From positions 1,054,001 to 1,118,000 of the forward strand of contig OU015544.1 in assembly GCA_907165065.1 (NCBI GenBank): DNA of 64,000 nt, in the 5' to 3' direction. Below, piece by piece: positions 24,180-35,200 of the stretch. Under the pieces are notes generated by a model. The model searched no databases, was not told the origin of the DNA, and saw only the letters and a program-made list of their open reading frames with translations. Source of the stretch: Caprimulgus europaeus. Taxonomy: Eukaryota > Chordata > Aves > Caprimulgiformes > Caprimulgidae. A program made the translations under genes and the position numbers. Each line of letters opens with the position of its first letter. Within the stretch, counting starts at the first letter, position 1.

Positions 24180-24720
24180 TAGAAGTCCTTTCTAGAACAT
24201 AAGACAACATTGAGTTTTAAAAATCTTTGTGAAATCTATCAATGCTGACCGTTATAATGCACGCTAATGCAAAGGGATCAATAGCCTTTACACCGCAGCG
24301 AGTTTATTGTACACAGCCAATGAATTATACAGACTTCAGTGCACTTAACAGCCCAACTTTAGACCTCACAATTTGTATAAATCAGAGTGCTTTTTGCATT
24401 TCCTGAAGGGCAGTACCACAAATTGTACAGACAGAAAATGCCTATTTATTCCACAACCAATTAATCATTTTTTCTTAAATAAAATATTTGCAATTGATTT
24501 TCATCTTTGTATAAAACACATGCCTCTTCAAATATTTGCTGCGAACCAAGTTCCTGAATTTGTTGCTAGAATGCAATGGAATTGTTCATACTGCAAATCC
24601 GAATTACAGGAATTTAACTGTTCGTTATTTACAGGGAAAGTTACCCCAGAATGCCTTTTGTACTGCTGTTGCTGGTAATAATTAATATGTGCTGCAGTAA
24701 CAGCAAGAGTCCCCATCTCA
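24180..24720. promoter_or_regulatory. Candidate AT-rich regulatory block upstream of NF1
   Basis: AT-rich, complex, non-repetitive sequence with octamer-like CTAATGCAAAG near 24264 and several homeodomain-type TAAT cores. The texture resembles conserved non-coding elements. It is not coding. Inference only. Confidence 0.25.
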
Positions 24721-25540
24721 CATCAAGGCTCCTGCTGGGTGGAGGAGCAGAAAGTCCATTTTGTTCTCCAGTTCTTCACTACGCATTTGCCAGTTGTAAC
24801 CCCTGTGTTCAGGAAGCCTCACCTCAAGTGGCATCTTTATTTATATTGCCAGAATTTCAACTTGACTCTAGCACAGAAGGACATGATTTTGTGCTTCTGT
24901 CTACTCGGAAGGAAAACAAATTAGCTATTCCCAAGAAGGAAACTGGAAGTGGATGTTTATTTGTCTCGTTATCCGCATATCCTACTTTTCTGAGTCACAA
25001 GGAGTAAACAGTTGGCTGGTGCTGTGTAACCAGGTCGGGGAAGGATTTTTGTGTGCTACATTACGTATTTTTAGATACTGCTGGAGTTCTGCAGTGAAGC
25101 CTTGAGATGTAACAGAAGCTGTTACACTGGAATAAACTAATTGATTAGAGAACCACCTTTTTTTAATTTAAAAGGTAAAATACAGCTAAACATTCCAGTG
25201 TGTGTATAATATCCAAATTGTAGATAACGTGCATCGAGCACAGGGGCTCTGGAAGGGCCGCTGCAGCTTGAATAAGTAAACACCTGCCCAGGAGAAGGTG
25301 AATCCTCAGGTAACTCCCGCGACTCCAGCCCAGCGCAGCTCGGGTCTGCAGAGACAGAACAGTCCCGGGTAGCCTGTGCTCAGAGGACAGGAATTTGGTT
25401 TACAACAATTTATTAAGTAATTTCGAGGGAGACTTTTGGAACAGCCCTCTGTTTTGAATGGTAGTTTATGCTATTTCAGTACTTTTTAGCTTGTTTCTTT
25501 TCCCCTCCTGTGTCTCTCTCTCCCTGGCTCTGCAGGGACA
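24721..25540. other. Intergenic, approach to NF1 promoter
   Basis: No exon recognised. GC content rises from about 25240 toward the NF1 CpG island. One AP-1 heptamer, TGAGTCA, lies near 24991. Confidence 0.5.
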
Positions 25541-25650
25541 GCAACAGGCGCTGTTCACACACGGCAGGGCCCGAGGGAATCCGCCCGGCGCGCTTCTCTC
25601 CGCGCAGCCCCATGTGCACTCTCGTATTTTCTCTGTGAGGGACGAACTGC

Positions 25651-25673
25651 CCGGCCCGGCCCGGCCCGGCCCG
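25651..25673. repeat. CCGGC pentanucleotide run
   Basis: About four and a half uninterrupted copies of CCGGC in the NF1 island. The run is likely length-variable. Confidence 0.85.
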
Positions 25674-26081
25674 TTCCTGCTTCCCCAGGACAGCGGCCGG
25701 GGGCAGCCCGCTCTGACAGCCGCCCGCCCCTGCACCGCTCTGGGAACTGAGGGGGGCTCAGCCGCGGGGTTCAGCCTCACGCCAGTTCTTGACTCCCGCC
25801 TGCCAGGGCCGGGGAGCGGCGGCACCGAGGCCCCGGAGAAGGGACAGGGTCGCCCGCGGCGACCTGCGCCCTGACGGACCCCGCCCTCAGCGGAGGGCGC
25901 ACGCGCCACGGCCCCTCACGGCCTCTCGCTCGGCCCCTCCGCCGCGCAGGCGCAGCCCGTCCCCGCCGCCGCGCAGGCGCCGCCCGCCGCCGCCTGTGTC
26001 TCGGCGCTCCCCCTGGCGCGGCGGCCGCGGCGCTGCTGCTCGGGCGGGGGCGGCCTGGGCTCCCGCTTCCGGTGTGGTGTC

Positions 26082-26119
26082 ATGGCGGGCCCTGGGCGCT
26101 GATGGCTGCGGGGAGCTGA
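26082..26119 (+). promoter_or_regulatory. Two overlapping mini-uORFs upstream of NF1
   Basis: uORF1 (26082-26102) encodes MAGPGR and stops in TGA. uORF2 (26102-26119) encodes MAAGS, and its ATG shares the final A of the uORF1 stop (TGATG). They end 110 bases before the NF1 ATG. They act only if transcription starts upstream of them, which the sequence does not settle. Confidence 0.5.
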
Positions 26120-26229
26120 GGGCCCCGGAGCGCGCCAGGGATACGGAGACGCTCCCCTCGCCCTGCGCCTCTCCTGCCGCCCTCCCCGCGGGGATCCGCC
26201 CCCCTCCCTGGCCGGGCAGGCGGGGGGAC

Positions 26230-26289
26230 ATGGCGGCCCACAAGCCGGTGGAGTGGGTGCAGGCCGTGGTGAACCGCTTCGATGAGCAG
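26230..26289 (+). CDS. NF1: NF1 exon 1, coding part
   Basis: Encodes MAAHKPVEWVQAVVNRFDEQ (codons 1-20, phase 0). The start context GACATGG is strong (G at -3 and +4). The frame is open upstream for over 140 codons but has no ATG there, so this Met is the start. The donor is GTAGCG. Confidence 0.98.
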
Positions 26290-29200
26290 GTAGCGGGGGC
26301 GGCCGTGAGGAGGGGCGGCGGGGCCGGGGCCGGCGCGGGGGGAGGGCCGGGGCGGGCCGGGGCCGGAGGTGAGGGGCCTCAGCGGGCCGGGGGCTGGAGG
26401 CGCGGGCCGCTGAGGGCGGGGAGGGGGCGAGCGGCGGGGGAGGCTGCCCCGCTCCCCGGGGCGGAGGCGGCGGGCGGCAGCGCTGCCTCCTGCCCCACTG
26501 CCGCCTTCCTGGCCGTGCCGGGGGCCGGGGGACCTGGGTCCCCCCAGTGCTCGGCTCGGCGGCGGATCCCCCTCAGCCGCGGCCGGGGGCGGTGGTTCGC
26601 TGCGCCCATTGTGCTGGGCTGGGTGGCTGGGTGGGGCCGGGTGCTGCCTGCCGGCCTGTTGTCCCTTCCAGCTGACCTGGGGATGGGGGATCCCGGTCTC
26701 GGTGCCGGAGTGTCCCCCCCCGTGCCGGGCTGCTGGAGAGGCAGCGGCGTCTCCGTCCGTTCTGTGCAGGCGGTGGGGGGGGTGGGGTGCCTGGTTCCCC
26801 TTCACTTCTGCTCCCCCACCTCTTCCAAAAGTGTGTTTGCTTTTCATAGACATTCCTGTGAGATTTACTTCTGCGCTTTACATCATCTTGCTCACCAGAA
26901 GGGAGGTAGAGCCTCAAGAAGGAGTTTAAGGAGGACTGTGTGAAACGGCTCAGGCAGTTCTACCCCGTTCCCCGCGGCGTGAGGGTGGATGGCAGTGTGA
27001 AATTTCACCCACATCACCGGGAGCACAGTTGCATGGGATGAGGAGGGTTTTCCAGCCAGTGTTGTTACAGTGGTGGATATTTACTTCTCTGTACAAAAGT
27101 CAGTGCTAGTAGTCTGGATTTTCTGAATGGATTGAAGAGGGATTTGTTGGCCTCAGACTTTATTTCTCTGATCGACGTGCAGAAACTGCTTACTGGGATT
27201 AGGTGACTTTCTCGGTGGGGCTGAGCTTGGTGCTTAGACTCTGCATTTTTACTCCCAAGGTGCTTTCCTGATGTGTAAGTGTGAGCTCAGTTTGGGCTGA
27301 ACGATCTTTCTGTGTTGTCTGTCTCATTTTGCTGTGCTGTGAGTACAGCCTTTGTGTCACGCAGGACACAGCTCTGTGAGACCCTGTTCATTCTAACAGC
27401 TATCAGACACCTTAAGCTGGTTCTATAGGTTGAATTTTGGTTGTAATCCTACGTCCCCCTCAGTGATGTTGGGCTTTTAACAACCTACAGAAAGATTGTG
27501 GCCTGGTTGAATAAAAAAAAGCTGTTCCTTCTTATGTTAAAGCTGCTGTAAATGAAGTTTGTTTAAAAAAGGAAAATACCAAACTTTGTATTTTGACATT
27601 ACAATGATGCAGATTTTTCCAATACATTTTAGGAATATTTGCATAGTTAAGTTATCCCCCCCTTTATCTTGAGTCATAGATCATTTTTTCCATAAGCTTA
27701 AAAAGCATGGTACTGATTATACTGCCAATAATGCAAGAAAATGTTTTTTTGTGTAGTGGTGTTAAAAGGCCTTAGGCTTTGTCATTTGCTTTGTTATGTA
27801 TATTGTGGGACTGGGCTTGCCAACATCTGTTAGGAGTTAAGATCTTCAGCTTTTTAAGTAGAACGATTTTTCTATACATTTCATAGGATAGTGACAGATA
27901 GATGTATGGGAGGAATCCTCTCCTGATAGGGGAAGAGCTGTTCTGATTTTTGAGATGCTGAAATGTCAGCTGCAGGGATAACGTGTGTCAGGCACGATAT
28001 TGACTGTTGTAGTCGCAGCGTAGCTTGTGTGATAGGTGCTATTCACAAAATTTGGATTAGTTTATTGCATATTTTTGTTTAACAAGTGCAATTTTTAACT
28101 GAAGTATTGTATCATCAAGTGAACGGAGCATTGAAGCAGGGATGAGACACTAATCTCTACTTTTTGGTGAGAAGTTTTCTCTCATTTATTAATTTCAGCT
28201 CAGGGTTCTCAGTTGTGTTTGTTTGCTTTTAATACATGGTTTCCTCTGCCTTGCCTGGGCTGACAGGGATCCTCGTGGTGGAAGGGTGACTCTTCCTAAC
28301 TGAGTGCCCGAATGCCAGGTTGTGGTGGCACCCTCACTGCTGCTCAATGCGTTGCCAGGCAGTGGTCATGTTTATGTGCTGCCTGCAGCTCCTCACCTTG
28401 GTGCCATTATTGGGTAGTTGTGTGCTAGTAAGTTATCTACTTGTTACATTCCAGACTGCTCATTGGAGCATCAGGTTCATACTTCATAAAAATATACTGA
28501 ATCTATCCCATTATTTTAGTGGTGATGATGCATTTTTCAGTTTTTGCATATAATATCTGCCCTTCTAAGAGCGGGACCTCTGGATTCAGCACTGAGGGAG
28601 CCACTGGTGTCATCGCTGTGTTTGAGTAAGGAAGGGCAGCTCTTGTTTGTTGGGGGCTGCTTGGGGTTTTTTTCTGTGAGGGAGGAGACAAAATTTTTCA
28701 AGATTTTTTCCTTCCTTTGCAAAGGAGAAGAATGTAACCACCTTTCACCAAAATTTTTAAACACAGACAGGCTTTTCATTCATTTGCTAAGTGCTTGAAT
28801 TCATTTTAAGACAGATGAAACAACAAACTGAGAGAATGCTGATCTGTACTGAAAACAAGAAAAATCAGTGCAGACCAGTCTGTTCTTGTCTACTCTTGTT
28901 TATTGTTATTAATGCTGCTTTAACCAAAATCTGCTTTTGTGTGTACAGTTCTGTGGGCCTAACTTGCCTGGCAGGAGTAGTTTTGTGAGTTAACCAGGGC
29001 CTGGCTCACTGAATACATTTGTCAGTCGTGCTGCCAGCCTTGCCCAGCGGTGCTCGCTCAGACTGCAGCCGCTGCGGTGCACTCTGCTTGGCCACCCTTG
29101 AAGCCGGCCTGAAGGCTTCGGCTGGGGCAGAAAGCAGCTGTGGATGGGATGTGTGAGCCTGGGTCACCTTTCTTACGTAGCATATGTGACATCTCTGGGT

Positions 29201-32200
29201 TGATTTTGTGTGTAGTATTAGTTATTATATTTTTCAGACCTTCTGATGATCAGGATAGAATTAGGCTGCAGGAACACAAGGAGGCTAGGCTATGTTTTAG
29301 TAAAATTCTCTGTGATTTCAGACATAATCAGGTCTTTGCAAAACAAAATGTTTCCTATGGAACTGTTCACTTTCAATTTTATCTACTGTATTTTTATAGT
29401 ATTTTAAAATATGTTACAAACTGAAGTCATGGGAAGGCTGACAGAGTTGTGAAATAGTTCTCAGCACAGTCAGAAAAGCCTTACTGCCTAAACCATTTAA
29501 ATCTATCAGATAAACTAAAAGGTGTTAATCTTGTATAAACTTGTGTCAATTTAAGTGATTGTGATACAATTTAGATAAATAAGCCCTTTATTACGTGGAT
29601 TATGGTTTAGGTTCCCCTTCTGTAGTTTGAGATATGATTGCTTTCAGTTAAGAAAGCTCTTGTGAAAACTGAAAGCCCATAGAAATGTTCCATTCTTACT
29701 TTCATTAAAAGGCATTAAAGCAAATGTTCCCTCCTCCTGTTGATTATCTCTGCAGCATTTGAAATCTGCACAGAAAGAGCACTGGCTGCAGGTACCAGCT
29801 GGGTGGTTTCATCTTGGCTTGTGAAGAAACCCCTAGTAGTAAGAAGATGTATTTTAAAGCATTTCACCTGAGCTCTGCTGACCGTGCTCCCCGAGTGCAG
29901 TGTGCCTTCTGCTGTGAGGTGAGGCTGCTCTGGGCAGGAGAGGGAACTTCTTCCACAACTGCTCTGTCTGAAGCAGGAGCTGAGAACCGAGACAGACTGT
30001 CAGGCTGCTCTTGAGCAGTGTGCTGTTTCATCTTTGTCTCGCATCAATCTGAAGCAGCTTTGATCTTACCTTTCTAAAACTGTGTGTCATGGATTTCAAA
30101 ACAAAGTGCTGTGCTGCACACAGGTGGTGTCCTGAGGAACAGATAAAGGGATGGCCCATGTGTGACAGATGTTACCTGAGCCCGCTAATGAGCTGCTGAA
30201 AGGCGTGAGATGATTTGGTGATCCTCCCTTGTTTAACACAGCAGTTTGTGGTGACACGATGGGTAAATACACAATTGTTCACAGGGCCAACTTTTAACCT
30301 AAAAAAATTTTTTTTTTAAGCAATCTATACAAATATTTTCAGAGTTCTACTAATGTCACTTTAGAAGATGAGGCAGTGTGTGTTTATGGTTGGGAGGAAG
30401 GTGCCTGTTGATTTTTGAAGAGATTTGTATCTGGTTCTGACAGCACTGATGCTGAGGTGTCAGTATATGCTCTGTCTATTTTGTGTCTCTAACAAGTACA
30501 TCTGTGTCTTGCAGTCTACTGAAGAAGTTCCAAGAAATGACTTGGAAGGGGACAGCTAGGTAGATTTCTCTGCTGGTGAGGGTAGCACCAGGGATTTTTT
30601 CTCGGTGTTGTGTTTGTTACTTTCTCCTGAGTGTGAATCAAAGGCACAAGCCTCGGATGGATTCGGACATCTCAAGCTGCTTACTGAAAATGGTGAGCCC
30701 ATGCCAGACAAGTGGAGAATTTCCTTCCCTGGGGTGGATCTCCAGGAATGATCTCCCACCTTCCCCTCCCTGAAGGTGATTTTGACCTCAGTCCTTCTGG
30801 TGGGGTGGAGGTGGTGGTGGCAGTGAGAGGGCTCTGTGATCTGCTGCCACTGCGAAGCTGAGTGTTGAAAGCGCTGGGTTCCGGGGTACCTGTGTGTGGC
30901 TGGGCAGTGACTGCTGCCTGTGTTGAGGGGTGTGCCAGGACAGTGATTTCAGCAGCTGTCGTTCTGAGCCCTGTGCCAGGCTGGGTTTAACTGCCAGGTT
31001 TTGAATTCTTAATGTTCCGCAAAACTGCATCTCGCACAAAAAAGTTTAAAGAGTGACTTTCTTTGGAGTGAAAATTACACTTGCTCCATAATCTCTGAAA
31101 ATGAGAATATTAAATACTAAACAGAGATGATTAAACTTTGTGTTCATTAATTATGGGTGATAAAGAAAAATCCGTGGCTTAATGTTAGCCTTTCTCAGCA
31201 GACTCAGATGAAGGAAAACGTCTTTACTTTGAGGGTGACAGCACTGGAAGAGGCTGCCCAGAGGGGTTGTGGAGCCTCCTTCTCTGGAGAGGTTGTGGAG
31301 TCTGGTTCTCTGGACTCTCAGACTTGAGGATACCTGAAACAGGTGCTAATATCATGTTCAGACATGGAAAGCAGCGTTTTTCTTAATAATTAACATCTAT
31401 GATTACAGAAGGATTCCTCAATGTTTTTGAATACAAGTACATCAGCCTCTACACTGAGGCCGCTATGAAAGATACAACAGTCTTGCCGTGCTGTCAGATA
31501 CCACCGTGCTTTCCACTTTTTAAACAGCTTTAAGTGCTTACTTCAAAGTTTCAAAGTTTCAAATTATAAAGACTGGTCTTTATAATTTGACAGTGGAGAT
31601 CTTGTTAAGAATGCACATTAAATCTTTTTTTTCTTTTTTCCTCTGGAATGACCAAGTACTCACTTAAAAAAAAAAAAAATTGTAAAGTTATTGTCTCACA
31701 AGTGTGACGAGACTGAAGTACTCTTATCTCCAGGAACAGATAGGTAAGAGTGGCTAGGCATAGGACAACCTTTGCATTGTCTCTCTTCAGCGATATTGCA
31801 GACCTCCTGGATATCACCAGGTGACTTGTGGCTGCCTTTTGGAAATGTAAAGAAAACAATCTCCTATAATCTGTGGTTTTTTTTCTCCTACTAATAGTGC
31901 TTTGTTGTCTCTTTGGATTCAATAAACCTTGTGAGAATTGTTCAGTTTCAGTGTGGTACCAGTAGCAGACTCGGGAGAAGCTGTGGAGAGGTCAGCAGGG
32001 CTTCTTAAATTGATGTCAGAAATGCATTTCCAGAAACAAAGTTTGACTTAAACTGTCTGCATGGTCAAATACGTGTTTTAACAACGAGGGGGCTTGCATG
32101 GCTGATGTGAGGTGGTAGATACTTTGATGCTTCATCTTTGAAGATTTGCCTTTCTAGTTGTTTCAGCAGTAGCTGACATACCAGATGACTTATATCCTGG

Positions 32201-35200
32201 ATTCAGGAAGCGCTGGGTCTTGTACTGTATTATTGCAACTGTCAGGCCCTGCTATTTAATGGCTTTTCCTTGTCTTTTGCAGCAGTGTTCTTTTTTTAAT
32301 TGATCTTGAAAGATTTAAAAATTGATAGTTGGAAAGTTTCCAGATTTCATTTACCTGTTTTGTCTTTGTCCATTGCGTAAAACAAGGCAAATTCTAGACC
32401 AAAATGCCATTGTTCCTGTCCTCTGCAGTTCACTTGACACCTTAATGAGCCGTGGTCAGACTGGGTTAGAGGGAGAGGGTGCATGGCAGCGTGCCCCAGG
32501 GTGGGGTGAGTGTGCATCAGTGTGGCTGCGAGGTTCTTGGCTCTTGTGTCCAGTTTCAAGGCTGGAAACAGCTGAATCGGGGTGCTGGGCTGTCCCTTTG
32601 CTCTGCTGGGTCAGTTCAGAGTGGGGCACTCGCTCAGAGTTGCAAGCTCCAGTTATATTTAAGCTTTGTGCTTTTTCTGTTTCTAATTCAAAGCTATGCA
32701 GGAAACCATTTGTGTCAGACTTTCTTTTTTCTAAAATAAAATCAAGGGCAATGAAAGTAAAATTTCAACTTTTAATTTTTTTTCTTTTTTGTAATGTTTA
32801 GATTGATGGATATTTGTACAGGAGTTAAATAGTTCCTTTTGAGTCACTCAAGCCTGGCACTGCATTGGGCTAGGGGACATATAGTGCTCCAGCATGTCAC
32901 AGTGCCTGAAGGAAATAGCTGAGAAATTTTAATAAAGCAAGACAACAGTGCTAATATTGCCTTTTTATATAGTTTCCTATTTTAAATGGTGGTATAAAAA
33001 GCAGTTTTACTTCTAGGTGACCTTGTTGTGGTGGCTGTTGTGGCAGGAAGCTCCAGAAGTGTGTGATATGATGTCTCTATAACGTGGAAGTGTACAGAAC
33101 TAGACTGTGACTCAGTTTCTCTGAGAGCCTCTTCTGAAGTGTTTTATCACTCAGTGGTGTTGAGCTTTTCTGCTGTTGTCAGCATGGAGACTTGAAAATT
33201 CAAATAAAAAGTAGTGGTAATGGTGAAAATGTTTTATAGATAACAAATAGAAAGATGAATGTAGAGAAAATGAAATAATGTTTTTGTTGTTGTCTTTTGT
33301 AGGATGTTTTTCAGGGTTGTTTCTAGTGTCTCAAAAAATTTTAACCCATCTTTAGAGATGTAAATTTCAATGTAAAAAACTTACAATACTTATTTCTCTT
33401 TGTAGCTTCCAATAAAGGCTAGCCAGCAGAATACCCACACCAAAGTCAGCACGGAGCACAACAAAGAATGTCTCATAAACATTTCCAAGTACAAGTTTTC
33501 CCTGGTCATCAGTGGTCTCACTAATATCTTAAAAAATGTTAATAACATGGTAAGTTTTCTAATTTTGGATTGCTGGGTGATATTTCAAAATGCTTGCTAT
33601 TTATTCATATTATACATATACTATTCATATTAGTCAGATAGTTGCTTGCCTTTTACACTTAATTTTTTCTTCTCATCCTCCTGTGCTGAAGTTCACCGGC
33701 AGCACCGAGCTGTGTTACGTAGAAAGGCGATGAGAGGGTTGTGGCAGAGCAATCTAAAGGAAGGGAGTGATTGTTAGCCAAGGGAAGGGTTTGTAGCTGG
33801 GGAGGTGAGTGGCTGGCGAGGGAGCGGGTGCACCAGGGTGCCTGGTGCCACAGTGGGTCTCTGGGCTGTCCTTAGGTGCCAGGAGAAGGCGCTGCTCCTC
33901 GGGGGGTGAGGGAGGATGTTTGCCATCGCAGGGAAAGGTGCTCAGTTAGCTGGGGAGGCGGTGCTGGGAAAGCCTAGAGAGCAGGGCAGTGAGCTCCAGC
34001 ACTAGGAGGGCTTTTTCCCCCTCATGTGACCTGCCAGGAATCGTTTTGGGAAAGATTGAAGGGAAAAACAAGGGAAAAGGATTTAAAACTTGGACTATCT
34101 GAATTTTCCAGGCTGTTTGGATGTTTCAGCATTTCTGTGTGTGTGCATATATAAAATAGATGTATTTTAACAACCAGATGAATTTCTGTCAGAACCCTGT
34201 AAGGAAAATGTTTGAAAACAGTCTCTTGTGTAGTACTGCCCCTGAGGACTCGTACCTCCAGAGGGACACCTGGCTGGTCAGTAGGAACATGCAGGAGCAG
34301 TGTGTGGGGGCGATGCACCTCTCTTCCATTTACTGTTTGCTCTGGGTCGCAGCCTCTTGTTAAACCCCTTGACGCTGGTACTTGAGGGCCGTGGACTGAT
34401 GAGAAGGGGTGAGATTCAAGATGATTTTTCCACGAGTTCCCAAAGAGAAATCTTTAGAGACAAGTGTCTTAGTAGATGATTTCCTTCTACATACTATTTT
34501 TTTGTTCTCCAATGGAACCATAAAATGATTCCTGAAATCTATCAAAATATTTGACTCATCAGCGTCACTAAAACTGTCATTTAAAATACATCTCGCTGGA
34601 ACCAGAGAGGAGCAAAAACTAGAAAGAAAAAAAAAATGAATGTGGATGTCCTTAGTGTCAACTCTAGAAAAATAACTATTACCATCAAGCTGAATAAGTG
34701 GGAAGTTTAAGAATCCTTTATGAGGAGAAAGATACAGTTCAGTATTTTTTTTTCCCCCGCCATGGAAGGTCTGGGCTTGGATTTGTCATAAGCAAAGTTG
34801 AGTTCTTTGAGTTTCGAAGCCGTGTGATTTGTGATCATGTGGAATCTCCACCAACTGGTAACAGAACTGGCCAGACTCTAGCAGTACTTTGTGGTTTGAG
34901 TAAGGTAGTTTGCAGTGAGCTCTTTTGGATGTCAGCTGTACAGAGATGTGCATCTGCTGAAACACTACCAATGGTGATAAAATCAGAAAATAGGTTACCC
35001 CACTGCCAGGGGTTTTAGGGTGCTTAGAGCTACCTGTAATCCCTTCTGAGAGAGAATTAATTAAACTCCATAGGCATGAAGGAATGTGTTGATGTGCAAG
35101 ATGATTGTCTGATCAATGAGAAAACTATACAGCTAAAACAAGTTTCTGTATGTGATATATAGGTTTTGAGACCTAGCTAAAAATGTCAATTTAAAAAAAT

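Larger units (their letters stand above)
25541..26800 (+). promoter_or_regulatory. NF1: NF1 CpG-island promoter and 5' leader
   Basis: Very CpG-dense sequence surrounds NF1 exon 1, with no TATA box. Visible elements are a (CCGGC)n run at 25651-25673, two identical NRF1-type GCGCAGGCGC sites at 25944-25953 and 25971-25980, a loose CTCF-like CCCCCTGGCGC at about 26009-26019, and an ETS core CTTCCGG at 26066-26072. In human the transcription start is about 0.48 kb upstream of the ATG. If that holds here, the start is near 25750, but the ETS site could mark one nearer 26080. Confidence 0.8.
26290..33405 (+). other. NF1: NF1 intron 1 (7.1 kb)
   Basis: It starts G-rich inside the CpG island (26294-26365), then becomes AT-rich. 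It contains a CR1 remnant (31200-31345), a 32-bp palindrome (31559-31590) and a moderately GC-rich pocket at 29030-29150. No exon recognised. Confidence 0.85.

Noticed and set aside
9492-24997. Six AP-1 heptamers (TGASTCA) across the intergenic region
   Set aside because: Somewhat above chance, but scattered over 15 kb with no clustering; not called as an element.
26080-26853. 257-codon minus-strand open frame at the NF1 promoter
   Set aside because: Gly/Pro/Arg/Ala-rich shadow of the GC-rich island with no domain.
25789-26943. 384-codon open frame on the plus strand running through NF1 exon 1
   Set aside because: It is open because of CpG-island composition, begins at TTG rather than ATG, and is in frame with NF1 only by chance. 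Only 26230-26289 is coding; the rest is leader and intron 1.
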